Position numbers and translations under genes: made by a program
Part shown: positions 48,512 to 57,137 of the stretch, in pieces
Numbering within the stretch: the first letter of the stretch is position 1
Layout of the letters: each line of letters starts with the position of its first letter
Origin: Tautonia plasticadhaerens
Lineage (GTDB): Bacteria > Planctomycetota > Planctomycetia > Isosphaerales > Isosphaeraceae
DNA length: 64,000 bases
Assembly (NCBI RefSeq): GCF_007752535.1
Contig: NZ_CP036426.1
Span: 2,666,001-2,730,000 of the forward strand
Reading direction: 5' to 3'
Notes under the pieces: model-generated
Told to the model about the DNA's origin: nothing
What the model saw: the letters and a program-made list of their open reading frames with translations, nothing else
The model's database searches: none

Positions 48512-49527
48512 ATCGGGGCGATCCGGATGTCCCGGAAGCTGAGGTCGGTGGTCGGGTCGTGCCCCTGGATGCTGATGACCCCGGGCGCAGCCTTGTAGCC
48601 GTTGCGGCCGTTGTCGTCGGCAGGGCGATCGTCGGTCCAGTCGGTGACCTGGTAGCCATTCACCCAGACGGCGAAGTGGTTGTCGTGGGCGACGATCGTC
48701 TTGGTGAACCACTCGAAGTCGTCGGCCACGATCTTCCGGGCGGCCTGTCGGCGGTAGATGGCGCCGGTGCCGTAGTCGACGGGCTTATTCCGATCCTCTC
48801 CCTCATATTCGTTGCGGATCTGGGACTCGTACCCGCTCCAGAACTCGCCGGGGACGGCCCGGAAGAAGATGCCGCTGTTGAGGTGCTCCCCGTTGGAGAA
48901 GACGTCGAGCTGGAGGACGAAGTCGTCGTACTGCCCCTCGGTCTGGATGTCTCCCCGGCCATTCTTGACGTTGAGGTCGCCCTCGTCGGTGACCGAGTAG
49001 ACCGACTCTCCCCCCTCCAGCACATTCCAGCCGGAGAGGTCCTCGCCATTGAAGATCGGCTCCATCCCCCGGGGGAGCAGGTCGACCCGGTGCACCCGAA
49101 GCTTGCCGCCGCCCTCGACCACGATGACCACCGGGGAACGTTCCCCGCCCTCCGTCGAGAGTTCAAGCGTGCCGGTCCTGGAGATTCGACCCATTGGATC
49201 CGCCGTCTCGTCCCGGCCGAACCCCACGATCGCCCCGGCGATGCCCTCGCCATCGGCCTCGACCCGGAGCGTGGCGTCGCCGAACTCGGTGGTCGTCCGC
49301 ACCGTCGCCGGCCCGACGATCGTCAGCACGCCGTCCGCCACCGAGACGGCCTTCTCCGGATCCTCGGCCTCGACCGTCCAGCCGAAGGTCGTCTCGCCGT
49401 CGAACAGGCGGAGCCACCCCTGATCGATCTCCTCGGGAGTGAGCCCGTCATCGGCGGCGAACGCCGGGGGGACGGGGACGAGGCAGGCACAGAGCAGGGC
49501 GGCGACAATCGGCAGGCGATCGAACAT
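48499..49527 (-). CDS. Secreted protein with tandem DUF1080-like domains
   Basis: This encodes 342 residues. GAGGGG precedes ATG 49527, and a signal peptide follows (LLCACLVPVPPAFA). Residues 30-150 hold a degraded DUF1080 unit (LRLFDGETTFGWT). Residues 155-340 hold a full one (MEPIFNGEDLSGWNVL, YDDFVLQLDVFSNGEHLNSGIFFR, FAVWVNGYQVTDW, ISIQGHDP). The first unit probably lost catalytic or ligand residues and may pack against the second. It lies downstream of folC in the same direction. Confidence 0.88.
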   Translation of the reverse strand: MFDRLPIVAALLCACLVPVPPAFAADDGLTPEEIDQGWLRLFDGETTFGWTVEAEDPEKAVSVADGVLTIVGPATVRTTTEFGDATLRVEADGEGIAGAIVGFGRDETADPMGRISRTGTLELSTEGGERSPVVIVVEGGGKLRVHRVDLLPRGMEPIFNGEDLSGWNVLEGGESVYSVTDEGDLNVKNGRGDIQTEGQYDDFVLQLDVFSNGEHLNSGIFFRAVPGEFWSGYESQIRNEYEGEDRNKPVDYGTGAIYRRQAARKIVADDFEWFTKTIVAHDNHFAVWVNGYQVTDWTDDRPADDNGRNGYKAAPGVISIQGHDPTTDLSFRDIRIAPIPGG

Positions 49528-49611
49528 GGCGAGGGCCCCTCGGGTGCGGGTCGATCCGGTCAAATCCGCATCATACGAGGGGTGCCGGCGTCGGGCCAGC
49601 GTCCGGCAGGA

Positions 49612-51024
49612 TCAGGTCACCAGCCTGGGCCGGGCCGGGACGTTGGACAGGCCGAGCGCGGCGGCCCTCGCCTCGGCGGCCAGGAACAGCGAGCCGGTGA
49701 CGCAGACCAGACCGGGGACCGGCGACCGCCTTCGCGCGGCCTGCAGGGCCGAGGCGGGATCGGCCGAGACCTCGGCCGGGGGCCCTCCCAGCGCCGAGAC
49801 CGCCTCGGCGATCGCCGACGGATCGACCGCCCGGGGGTTCTCGACGTAGCGAGTGGCGATCACGGCGTCGAACAGTGGGAGCAGGGCCCGGAGCTGGCCG
49901 TCCAGGTCCTTGTCCCTGCTCGTGCCGAAGACGAGCGTCCGGGGGACGGACGGGAAGTTCGACCGCAGGGTCCCCGCCAGGGCCTCGGCCGAGGCCACGT
50001 TGTGGGCGCCGTCGATCACGACCCAGGGGGACTCGCCCACCACCTCCACCCGGGCCGGCCACCTCAGGCCCGAGACGCCCCGGGCGGCGGCCCCGGGGTC
50101 GACGTCCAGGGTGGGATCGGTTTCCGCCAGGGCGTCGAGGCTCGCCAGGGCCACGGCGACGTTCCTCGCCTGGTGTTCCCCCGGCAGGGGGGGGACGATC
50201 GGGCCCCAGTCCCTCCGCCAGGTCCGGACCCGGACGACGCCGTTGCTCGGCCGGTCGACCGGGGGCGTCGGCGGCTCGTAGTCGTACGAGACGTCGGGGC
50301 CGACCTCCCGGATCGGGCATCGCCTCGAGCGGGCCACCTCGCGGATGGCCGACAGCGGCTCGTCCCCCCGGACGCCGACCACCGCGGGCGTCCCCCGCTT
50401 CAGGATGCCCGCCTTCTCCCGGGCGATCTGGCCGAGGGTCGGGCCGAGCTGGCGGACGTGGTCGAAGGAGATCGAGGTGATCACCGAGACGCCAGGCCGG
50501 ACGACGTTGGTCGAGTCCAGCCGCCCCCCCATGCCGACCTCCAGGGCCACCGCCCGGCAGCCGACCCGGGCGAAGTGCAGCAGGCCGATCGCCGTGGTCG
50601 CCTCGAAGAAGGTCATCCCCCGCCCCTCGGGGTCGGGCCAGTCGGCCTCGACCGACTCGACGACCGGCAGGACCTCGTCGCACCGGGCGACCAGATCCGA
50701 GGGGCTCATCATCGCCCCGTCGACCTCGAACCGCTCCTCCAGCCGGTGCAGGTGCGGCGAGGTGAACAGCCCGGCCTTGATCCCCGAGGCCGACAGCGCG
50801 GCGGCCACCATCGCGGAGGTCGACCCCTTCCCCTTGGTCCCGGCGACGTGGACGATCCGGAGGGCGTCCTGGGGGTCGCCGAGGCGGCGGAGCAGGCGCC
50901 GCATCCTCCCCAGCTTCAGCTCGGTCGAGGAGGAGGAGGCGGGCATGCCGAGCCGCTCGTAGTCGAGCCGGGCGTAGAGCGCGTCGAGGCGTTCCCGGTA
51001 GGCGTCGGGGGCGGGTTCGGTCAT
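49612..51024 (-). CDS. folC: Folylpolyglutamate/dihydrofolate synthase FolC
   Basis: This encodes 470 residues. It adds glutamate to (dihydro)folate with ATP in the cytoplasm. The ATP loop VAGTKGKGSTSAM (about residue 60), FFEATTAIGLLHFA, LEVGMGGRLDSTN and SISFDHV are typical. So are the C-terminal-domain entry IDGAHN and FGTSRDKD. ATG 51024 shares its A with the TGA of the response-regulator gene (TGATG), so translation is coupled. Confidence 0.95.
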   Translation of the reverse strand: MTEPAPDAYRERLDALYARLDYERLGMPASSSSTELKLGRMRRLLRRLGDPQDALRIVHVAGTKGKGSTSAMVAAALSASGIKAGLFTSPHLHRLEERFEVDGAMMSPSDLVARCDEVLPVVESVEADWPDPEGRGMTFFEATTAIGLLHFARVGCRAVALEVGMGGRLDSTNVVRPGVSVITSISFDHVRQLGPTLGQIAREKAGILKRGTPAVVGVRGDEPLSAIREVARSRRCPIREVGPDVSYDYEPPTPPVDRPSNGVVRVRTWRRDWGPIVPPLPGEHQARNVAVALASLDALAETDPTLDVDPGAAARGVSGLRWPARVEVVGESPWVVIDGAHNVASAEALAGTLRSNFPSVPRTLVFGTSRDKDLDGQLRALLPLFDAVIATRYVENPRAVDPSAIAEAVSALGGPPAEVSADPASALQAARRRSPVPGLVCVTGSLFLAAEARAAALGLSNVPARPRLVT

Positions 51025-51512
51025 CAAGGTCGGTCGGGCCCGGAGGGGATGGGGTCTCGATGCGACGTCGAGCAGGAGGCGAGGCCCCCGTCGTCCCCCA
51101 GGTCGACGCCGAAGGGGGGGCCGAGGGCCCGGGCGGCGCCGTCGAGGACCTCCCCGACCAGTGCGTCGATCGAGCCCCCCTTGAGGAGGATCGAGGCCGC
51201 CCCCCCGGCCAGCGCGAGCAGGCGGCCGTCGGCCTCGCCGTCGCCGGTGAGCACGACGACGGCCAGCCGGGAGGCGACCGGGTCGAACCGCAGGGCGTCG
51301 AGCACCTGGAGCCCGTCGACCCCCGGCATCCAGAGGTCGAGCACCAGCACGGTCGGCCGGTGCTCCCGGACCAGCCGGAGCGCCTCGGCGCCGTCGCAGG
51401 CCTCCCAGACGGTCATGCCCGAGGCCCGGAGCCGGCCGGCGGCCACGAGCCGGAGGTCCGCGTCGTCGTCGGCCAGCACGATCGAGATCGAGATCGGGTC
51501 GGGAGGCGTCAC
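51024..51512 (-). CDS. Single-domain response regulator receiver
   Basis: This encodes 162 residues. GTG 51512 with AGGGGG 8 nt before it is preferred; ATG 51620 would add 36 low-complexity residues. Receiver marks: acidic pocket LADDDADLR, phosphoacceptor Asp in VLVLDLWMPGVDG, Thr in VVVLTGDG, and Lys in SILLKGG. No output domain follows, so it may relay or sequester phosphate. The coupling to folC is unusual and functionally unexplained. Confidence 0.88.
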   Translation of the reverse strand: MTPPDPISISIVLADDDADLRLVAAGRLRASGMTVWEACDGAEALRLVREHRPTVLVLDLWMPGVDGLQVLDALRFDPVASRLAVVVLTGDGEADGRLLALAGGAASILLKGGSIDALVGEVLDGAARALGPPFGVDLGDDGGLASCSTSHRDPIPSGPDRP

Positions 51513-51919
51513 GGCAGTTCCCCCTTCGCTCGGCCTCGCCCGGGGGACGGATCGGGCGGGCCCGGCCAATTCGGATCGTCCGGTGCGGCTCCTCCGAGGC
51601 TCGATCTCGGGCTTCAGCATACCCCGAGCCCCCCCCGGCCGCCATGTCGGATCCTCGGGCAGGCCGGGGCCGGGGCCCTCGCCGGGGGCGGTCGAGGCGG
51701 CGGCCCCGGCTCGCCGGGCGAATCCGAACGGGGCGGCCCGCCCCGGCGGCCTCGGCTCATCGTCCCCGGCCCGCCGGGACGGGCTCGCCCGTCCCGGGGT
51801 CGCTTGCCGATCCCGCCGATCGGCCGATAGACTCGCGGTTCGGGCACGGGATTTCCTCGGAGGATCGGGGACGCTCGGACACCTCGCCTCGGCAGCAGCC
51901 GACCGGACGGAGACCCACC

Positions 51920-53356
51920 ATGACTCGGACCCGATATCCCCGAATCCCCGGGGGGTGGCTCGCCGTCGTCGTTGTCGTCGCGATGGCCGTCCCCGGGCCG
52001 AGTCCGGCGGGTGGCCAGCTCGCCCCCCGGCCGGGGGTCTCCGCCCCGAGCCGTCCGGGGCCGGCGGACCTGCTCCGGGCGGCGCTCGCCTCCAACCCCG
52101 TGACGGCGCCCTACCCGATCGAGGTGGTCGACCGGGGGGGACGGGCCGCACTCCGGGGCGTGGTCGGCACGAAGGTCATCTATGATGCCGCCATCCGGAC
52201 GGCGATCGCCTCGGGAGTGCCCTTCGCCGACGAGCTGGTCATCGACACCCTGGCCGCGCAGGACGTGGCCCTCCGGGGGGCGGCGGCGATGGCCGAGGCG
52301 GTCCCGCCCGGGTTCGCCCCGCCGATGCCCGGGCCGTCCTACGGGGCGGTCGGCGGGTATCCTCCCCCGACGTACATGCCGTTCGGGCCCGTCCCCGGCG
52401 GGGCTCCGGGCCTCATCTACCCCCCTCCGCTGTTCGGGTTCGCGGACGAGCCGTTCTTCGGCCTCGAACCGCCGGTGATCAGCTACCCGCCCTACTGGGG
52501 GGCCCTCTCGGCCCGGAGGCTCGCCGAATACCGGGCGAACGGCCCGGCCCCGGCGCCGTTCCCGGCGGCCGGGGGCGAGTTGCCGCCCCCGGGGCTGGTC
52601 GACGTGGAGCTGGATCCCGACGGCGTGGCGACGATCCGGGGCCTCGTGCCGACGCTGGCCGACCGCGTCGCCGTCGGCCAACAGCTCGCCCAGACGCCGG
52701 GGATCACCCAGGTCATCAACCTGCTGGTCGTCGAGGCGGAGGCCACCTCCTCGGCCCCGGCCGACGCCGCCCCCCCGGAGCCGCCCGCACCGGGCCTGTT
52801 CATCGATCCCCGCCCGGTCCCCCCCGCCCGGCCCGGGCCCGGGCCGGTCCCGGGGCCAGAGGGAGGGGCCGGGCCGGGCGGGCCTGCTCCTCCGGAGGCC
52901 GACGCACCGGCCCCGGCCGAGGCGAGCCCGCCGGGCGACCTGCCCGAGCTGGCCGGCCTGCCGATCCGGGTGACCCTCCGGGACGGGACCGCGACCCTCT
53001 CGGGGGACGCCCCCTCCGCGGCGGCGGCGATGGCCGCCTATCTCGCCGTGAAGCGGCACCCGGGGGTGGACCGGGTGGTCGACCGCCTGAGGTTCTCCGT
53101 GCCGGTCGAGCCGGGGGAGAACCCGCTGCGGTCGGCCGCCGACCTCCGGGACGTGGAGGAATACCTCGGCGACCAGGTCCGCCGCCAGCTCGACGGCCTG
53201 GCCGAGGTCGACCGCGTCCGATTGCTGGGAGACCGGCTGGAGATCCGGGGCCGCTTGCTCGACCCGGCCGGCCTCCGGAGGGCCGAGGCTACCCTCCGAT
53301 CGACCCCCGTGCTGCGCGGGTTCACGATCGCCCCGGAGCTGGTGCCCGGGGGGTGA
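51920..53356 (+). CDS. Exported multi-BON-domain protein
   Basis: This encodes 478 residues from ATG 51920. A signal peptide (LAVVVVVAMAVPGPSPAGG) is followed by three BON-like units. The first (about 50-120) holds VVDRGGRAALRGVVGTKVIYDAAI. The second (about 225-275) holds VDVELDPDGVATIRGLVPTLADRVAVGQQL. The third and possibly fourth (about 350-470) hold VTLRDGTATLSGDAPSAAAAMAAYLAV and RVRLLGDRLEIRGRLLDPAG. Pro/Gly-rich linkers join them. BON domains bind membranes or phospholipids in the periplasm. Confidence 0.85.
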   Translation: MTRTRYPRIPGGWLAVVVVVAMAVPGPSPAGGQLAPRPGVSAPSRPGPADLLRAALASNPVTAPYPIEVVDRGGRAALRGVVGTKVIYDAAIRTAIASGVPFADELVIDTLAAQDVALRGAAAMAEAVPPGFAPPMPGPSYGAVGGYPPPTYMPFGPVPGGAPGLIYPPPLFGFADEPFFGLEPPVISYPPYWGALSARRLAEYRANGPAPAPFPAAGGELPPPGLVDVELDPDGVATIRGLVPTLADRVAVGQQLAQTPGITQVINLLVVEAEATSSAPADAAPPEPPAPGLFIDPRPVPPARPGPGPVPGPEGGAGPGGPAPPEADAPAPAEASPPGDLPELAGLPIRVTLRDGTATLSGDAPSAAAAMAAYLAVKRHPGVDRVVDRLRFSVPVEPGENPLRSAADLRDVEEYLGDQVRRQLDGLAEVDRVRLLGDRLEIRGRLLDPAGLRRAEATLRSTPVLRGFTIAPELVPGG

Positions 53357-53609
53357 TCGGGGGCACGACATGGCACCCTGGAAAAGCTGCGTCGACCTTG
53401 AGGCCCGGGGTCGGCGAGGCCATCGAAAAAACCCCCGGGGGCGAGGCATCCGGGGTCGGATTGGCCTTGATCGTTCAACAAAGGCAGGCTTAGGATGTGC
53501 CCCGCGCGATACCCCGGGACATGGATGTGCCGGTCGCGTCCGAGGTTCGATCGACAACACGGATGGGCATCGGGACGAACCACCTCAAGGAGGGGGGACC
53601 GAGACCGCG

Positions 53610-55661
53610 ATGATCGTCAAGCGCGAGGGTAGCAAGCTGGGGCGGGGTCCGGCCGCGGAGGCGACCCCGCGAGGCGTCGGGACTCCCCCCCCGGTCGACT
53701 CCGACGCCCTGGATCGCGGCCTGGCCGCCACGAGGGGCTGGCTGCTGGGTCAGCAGCGCGACGACGGCCACTGGGTCGGCGAGCTGGAAGGGGACACGAT
53801 CCTCGAATCCGAGTTCGTCCTGCTGCTGACCGCCCTGGGCCGGGAGGAGGACGAGGTCGCCGTCAAGCTCTGCAAGTACTTGTATGAGCAGCGGCTCCCC
53901 GAGGGGGGCTGGGCGATCTACCCGGGCGGCCCGTTCGACGTCAGCGCCTCGGTCAAGTCGTACTTCGCCCTGAAGCTGGCGGGCGTGCACCCGGACCACC
54001 CGGAGATGGCGAAGGTCCGCGACCGGATCCTGGAGGCCGGCGGCGCCGAGGCCTGCAACAGCTTCACCCGGTTCTACCTGGCGCTGCTGGGGCAGATGTC
54101 GTACGACGACTGCCCGTACGTCCCCCCCGAGCTGATCTTCCTGCCGACCCGGACGGGCCTGAGCCTCTACGACATGTCGTCCTGGACCCGGACGATGGTC
54201 GTGCCGCTGTCGATCCTCTCGGTTCTGCGCCCGGTGCGGCACCTGCCGCCGGAGAAGGGGATCGCCGAGCTGTTCCGGCCGGACCTGCCGCCCCCGTCGA
54301 GGAGGACGGAGCGGGCCTGTTCCTGGTCGAACTTCTTCGTCGCCCTGGATCGCGGCTTCAAGTGGGCGCACCGGGTCGTGCCGAAGGCGCTGCGCCGTCC
54401 CGGGCTGGCGGCGGCCCACCGGTGGATGATCCGGCACTTCGAGGGCTCCGAGGGGCTGGGGGCCATCTTCCCGGCGATGGTCTACTCGATCTTCGCCCTG
54501 CGGAGCCTCGGCTACGACGACGACCACGTGCTGGTCCGCCGGGCCCTGGGGCAGCTCGAAGACCTGATGATCGAGGAGGGCGGCGCGGTCCGGGTGCAGC
54601 CCTGCGTCTCGCCGACCTGGGACACGGCGATCGCCGCCATCGCCCTGGCCGACTCCGGCGTGCCGGCCGACGACCCGAGCATGACCGCCGCCGCCCGCTG
54701 GCTGCTGGACCGGGAGATCAGCGTCCCCGGCGACTGGCAGCGCCGTCGGCCCGGCCTGGAGCCGACCGGCTGGGCCTTCGAGTACCGCAACGACTTCTAC
54801 CCCGACATCGACGACACGGCCATGGTCCTGCTCGCCCTGGGCCGCACCGCCCTGGCGGGCCGACCCGAGGGGAGGCTCGCGACCGACCGGGCCGTCGCCT
54901 GGCTCCTGGCGATGCAGAACCGGGACGGCGGCTGGGCGGCCTTCGACGTCGACATCGATAATCAATTGCTCACCAAGGTCCCCTTCGCGGATCACAACGC
55001 GATCCTCGACCCGAGCTGCGCCGACATCACCGCCCGGATCCTGGAGATCCTGGGCACGATCGGCTATCGCCAGGACCACCCCGCCGTCTCCCGGGGGCTG
55101 GAATACCTCTGGGCCTCCCAGGAGCCGGAGGGCTGCTGGTACGGCCGCTGGGGGGTGAACTACATCTACGGGACCTGGCAGGTGCTGCTGGGCCTCCGGG
55201 CGATCGACTTCCCGATGGGCCACCCCTCGATCCAGCGGGCGGCCGACTGGCTGGAGTCGGCCCAGCAGGAGGACGGCGGCTGGGGCGAATCCTGCCGCAG
55301 CTACGACGACCCCGCCTGGATGGGCCGGGGCGTGACGACCGCCTCGCAGACCGCCTGGGCCGTCAACGGCCTGATCGCGGCGGGGAGGGCGCATTCGCCG
55401 AGTGTCCGGCGGGGCGTCTCCTTCCTGCTCCGGACCCAGAACGCCGACGGCACCTGGGACGAGCCGCAGTTCACCGGCACCGGGTTCCCGAAGGTCTTCT
55501 ACCTCCGCTACCACCTCTACCGCATCTACTTCCCGCTGATGGCCCTGGCCCGCTACCGGGCCGCCGTCTCCGGGCCGGCCGCCCCCCGGCTGGGCCGGTC
55601 GCTGCACTCCGGGGCCCTCGCCTGCGGCGTCCCGGCCGACCCGAGGCCGCTGGACGTCTGA
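53610..55661 (+). CDS. shc: Squalene-hopene cyclase
   Basis: This encodes 683 residues. It cyclises squalene to hopene. The catalytic DxDD motif reads DIDD at residues 399-402 (FYPDIDDTAM). QW repeats occur, e.g. QNRDGGWAAF, QQEDGGWGES and QNADGTWDE. The C-terminal block PQFTGTGFPKVFYLRYHLYR is typical. ATG 53610 is chosen. An AAGGAGGGGGG lies upstream, somewhat distant (about 14 nt). The product is the precursor used by the downstream hpnG-like enzyme. Confidence 0.96.
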   Translation: MIVKREGSKLGRGPAAEATPRGVGTPPPVDSDALDRGLAATRGWLLGQQRDDGHWVGELEGDTILESEFVLLLTALGREEDEVAVKLCKYLYEQRLPEGGWAIYPGGPFDVSASVKSYFALKLAGVHPDHPEMAKVRDRILEAGGAEACNSFTRFYLALLGQMSYDDCPYVPPELIFLPTRTGLSLYDMSSWTRTMVVPLSILSVLRPVRHLPPEKGIAELFRPDLPPPSRRTERACSWSNFFVALDRGFKWAHRVVPKALRRPGLAAAHRWMIRHFEGSEGLGAIFPAMVYSIFALRSLGYDDDHVLVRRALGQLEDLMIEEGGAVRVQPCVSPTWDTAIAAIALADSGVPADDPSMTAAARWLLDREISVPGDWQRRRPGLEPTGWAFEYRNDFYPDIDDTAMVLLALGRTALAGRPEGRLATDRAVAWLLAMQNRDGGWAAFDVDIDNQLLTKVPFADHNAILDPSCADITARILEILGTIGYRQDHPAVSRGLEYLWASQEPEGCWYGRWGVNYIYGTWQVLLGLRAIDFPMGHPSIQRAADWLESAQQEDGGWGESCRSYDDPAWMGRGVTTASQTAWAVNGLIAAGRAHSPSVRRGVSFLLRTQNADGTWDEPQFTGTGFPKVFYLRYHLYRIYFPLMALARYRAAVSGPAAPRLGRSLHSGALACGVPADPRPLDV

Positions 55662-55941
55662 GGGGAGCGGGGATGGTCGGCGGATGACGGATGACCGATG
55701 GCCGATGCTCGGGTCGCGGTGCCTCGCCGATCCGGGCGAGGCCGTCCGCGCGTCCCGGGTCCGGGCCGGCCCCGGCATTTGACGTCCGGCATCCGGCCGG
55801 GTCGGGTCCGAAGGGAAGGCCAGCCCCCGCGCCGAGGGTCGGAGTGCGGAGCCACCTTGATTTCCCCCCGCCCCACCGACGATCCTCGACGGGGCTCCGA
55901 ACGCCCCGCCACCCGCACCCCCCGCGACACGACCCACGCGC

Positions 55942-56715
55942 ATGACTCAACTGCTCCCGCCCCCGGTGCCGGCCGACGTGGGGATCGTGGCCGCCCTGCC
56001 GATCGAGATCGGCCCGACGATCGACCTGCTCCGGGACGTGCGGACCTATTCCGACCCCGAAGGCTCGCAGCGGGCCGTGGTCGAGGGGATGCTCGGCGAG
56101 AAGGTCGTGGTGATCGTCTCGGCCGGGGTGGGCCGGAAGGCCGCGGCGAAGGGGGCGAGGCGGTTGCTCGGCGGGCACCGGCCGCGCTGGCTCGTCTCGG
56201 CGGGGTTCGGGGGGGCGCTCGACCCGGGCCTGAGGCGGAACGACGTGGTCTTCGCCACCGAGATCGTCGACGCCGCCTCTCCCGACGCCCCGCCGCTGGC
56301 GATCGGCCTGACGCCCCCGGCCTCGACGCCGGGATCGAAGATCAGGTATTCGTCCGGCCGGCTGGTGACGGCCTCGAAGATCGTCCGCACGGCCGCCGAG
56401 AAGGCGGCGATGCGGGGGCGGTTCGCGGCCGAGGTGGTCGACATGGAGACGGCGAGCGTCGCCTCGATCTGCGCCGATCGGGGGCAGCGGTTCCTGGCGA
56501 TCCGGGTCATCAGCGACGAGGCCGGGGCCGACCTGCCCCCGGAGGTGATGACGGTGATGGGCCCGACCGGCGGCTTCCGCCTCGGCGCCACGATCGGCGC
56601 CCTCTGGAAGCGGCCCGGCAGCGTGAAGGACCTGTGGACCCTCCGGGAGCACGCCATCGAGGCGGCCGACCGCCTGGCCGAGGTGCTCCCGGGGATCATC
56701 CATCAACTGGATTGA
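55942..56715 (+). CDS. hpnG: Hopanoid-associated nucleoside phosphorylase (HpnG-like)
   Basis: This encodes 257 residues of the nucleoside phosphorylase fold. GIVAALPIEIGPTIDLL opens it. VIVSAGVGRKAAAKGARRLL, WLVSAGFGGALDPGL and the VVDMETASVASI substrate-binding Glu block are clear. HpnG removes adenine from adenosylhopane in hopanoid side-chain synthesis. The family also includes methylthioadenosine nucleosidases. Position 280 bp after shc supports the hopanoid role. The adenosylhopane synthase (HpnH) is not in this window. Confidence 0.78.
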   Translation: MTQLLPPPVPADVGIVAALPIEIGPTIDLLRDVRTYSDPEGSQRAVVEGMLGEKVVVIVSAGVGRKAAAKGARRLLGGHRPRWLVSAGFGGALDPGLRRNDVVFATEIVDAASPDAPPLAIGLTPPASTPGSKIRYSSGRLVTASKIVRTAAEKAAMRGRFAAEVVDMETASVASICADRGQRFLAIRVISDEAGADLPPEVMTVMGPTGGFRLGATIGALWKRPGSVKDLWTLREHAIEAADRLAEVLPGIIHQLD

Positions 56716-57065
56716 TTCCCAAGACCCGGCGGCGCCCGGAGGGGCGGCTCGCCGAGGGGGTGCGGCTCGACGCCGCCCTGGCCGATGCCGAGCGGGCGGC
56801 CCGGGCATCCCCCCTCGACCCCATCACCCTGAGCTACCGGGCCCGGGAGGACCTCGAATTCCTCGAATTCATGGCCCGGCTCGGCCTGATGATCGCCGAT
56901 CGGCCGGGGGACGTCGACCTCCACCGGCGGATGGGAGACCAGGCGGCCGAGTCGGGCCGACCGGTCCTTGCGGCCCAATCGTCTCGCGCCGCCCTGGAAC
57001 TCGACCCGAATTGCCGAGGGGCCCTCGACGGCCTGGCCGCCCTCAGGCGGGAGGCCGGCCCTTGA
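56712..57065 (+). CDS. TPR-like small protein coupled to hpnG
   Basis: This encodes 117 residues from TTG 56712, whose bases overlap the TGA of the hpnG-like gene (TTGA); GTG 56760 is an alternative start. The helical pairs DAALADAERAARASPLDPITLSYRAR and LHRRMGDQAAESGRPVLAAQSSRAALELDPN look like tetratricopeptide repeats. The coupling suggests it serves hopanoid metabolism, but no such role is known to me. Confidence 0.65.
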   Translation: MIPKTRRRPEGRLAEGVRLDAALADAERAARASPLDPITLSYRAREDLEFLEFMARLGLMIADRPGDVDLHRRMGDQAAESGRPVLAAQSSRAALELDPNCRGALDGLAALRREAGP

Positions 57066-57097
57066 CTCCGTCCGCCGCGCCTCGGGCGGGCCCCGAG

Positions 57098-57123
57098 GGG
57101 CCCGGCCGGCGGGGGCCGGGCCC
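57098..57123. terminator. Hairpin between convergent genes
   Basis: GGGCCCGGCC and GGCCGGGCCC are perfect complements around a 6-nt loop, between the TPR-like gene stop and the transglutaminase stop. A smaller CCTCGGG/CCCCGAGG hairpin precedes it. No T-run. Confidence 0.45.
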
Positions 57124-57137
57124 GGATCCGGATCGGG

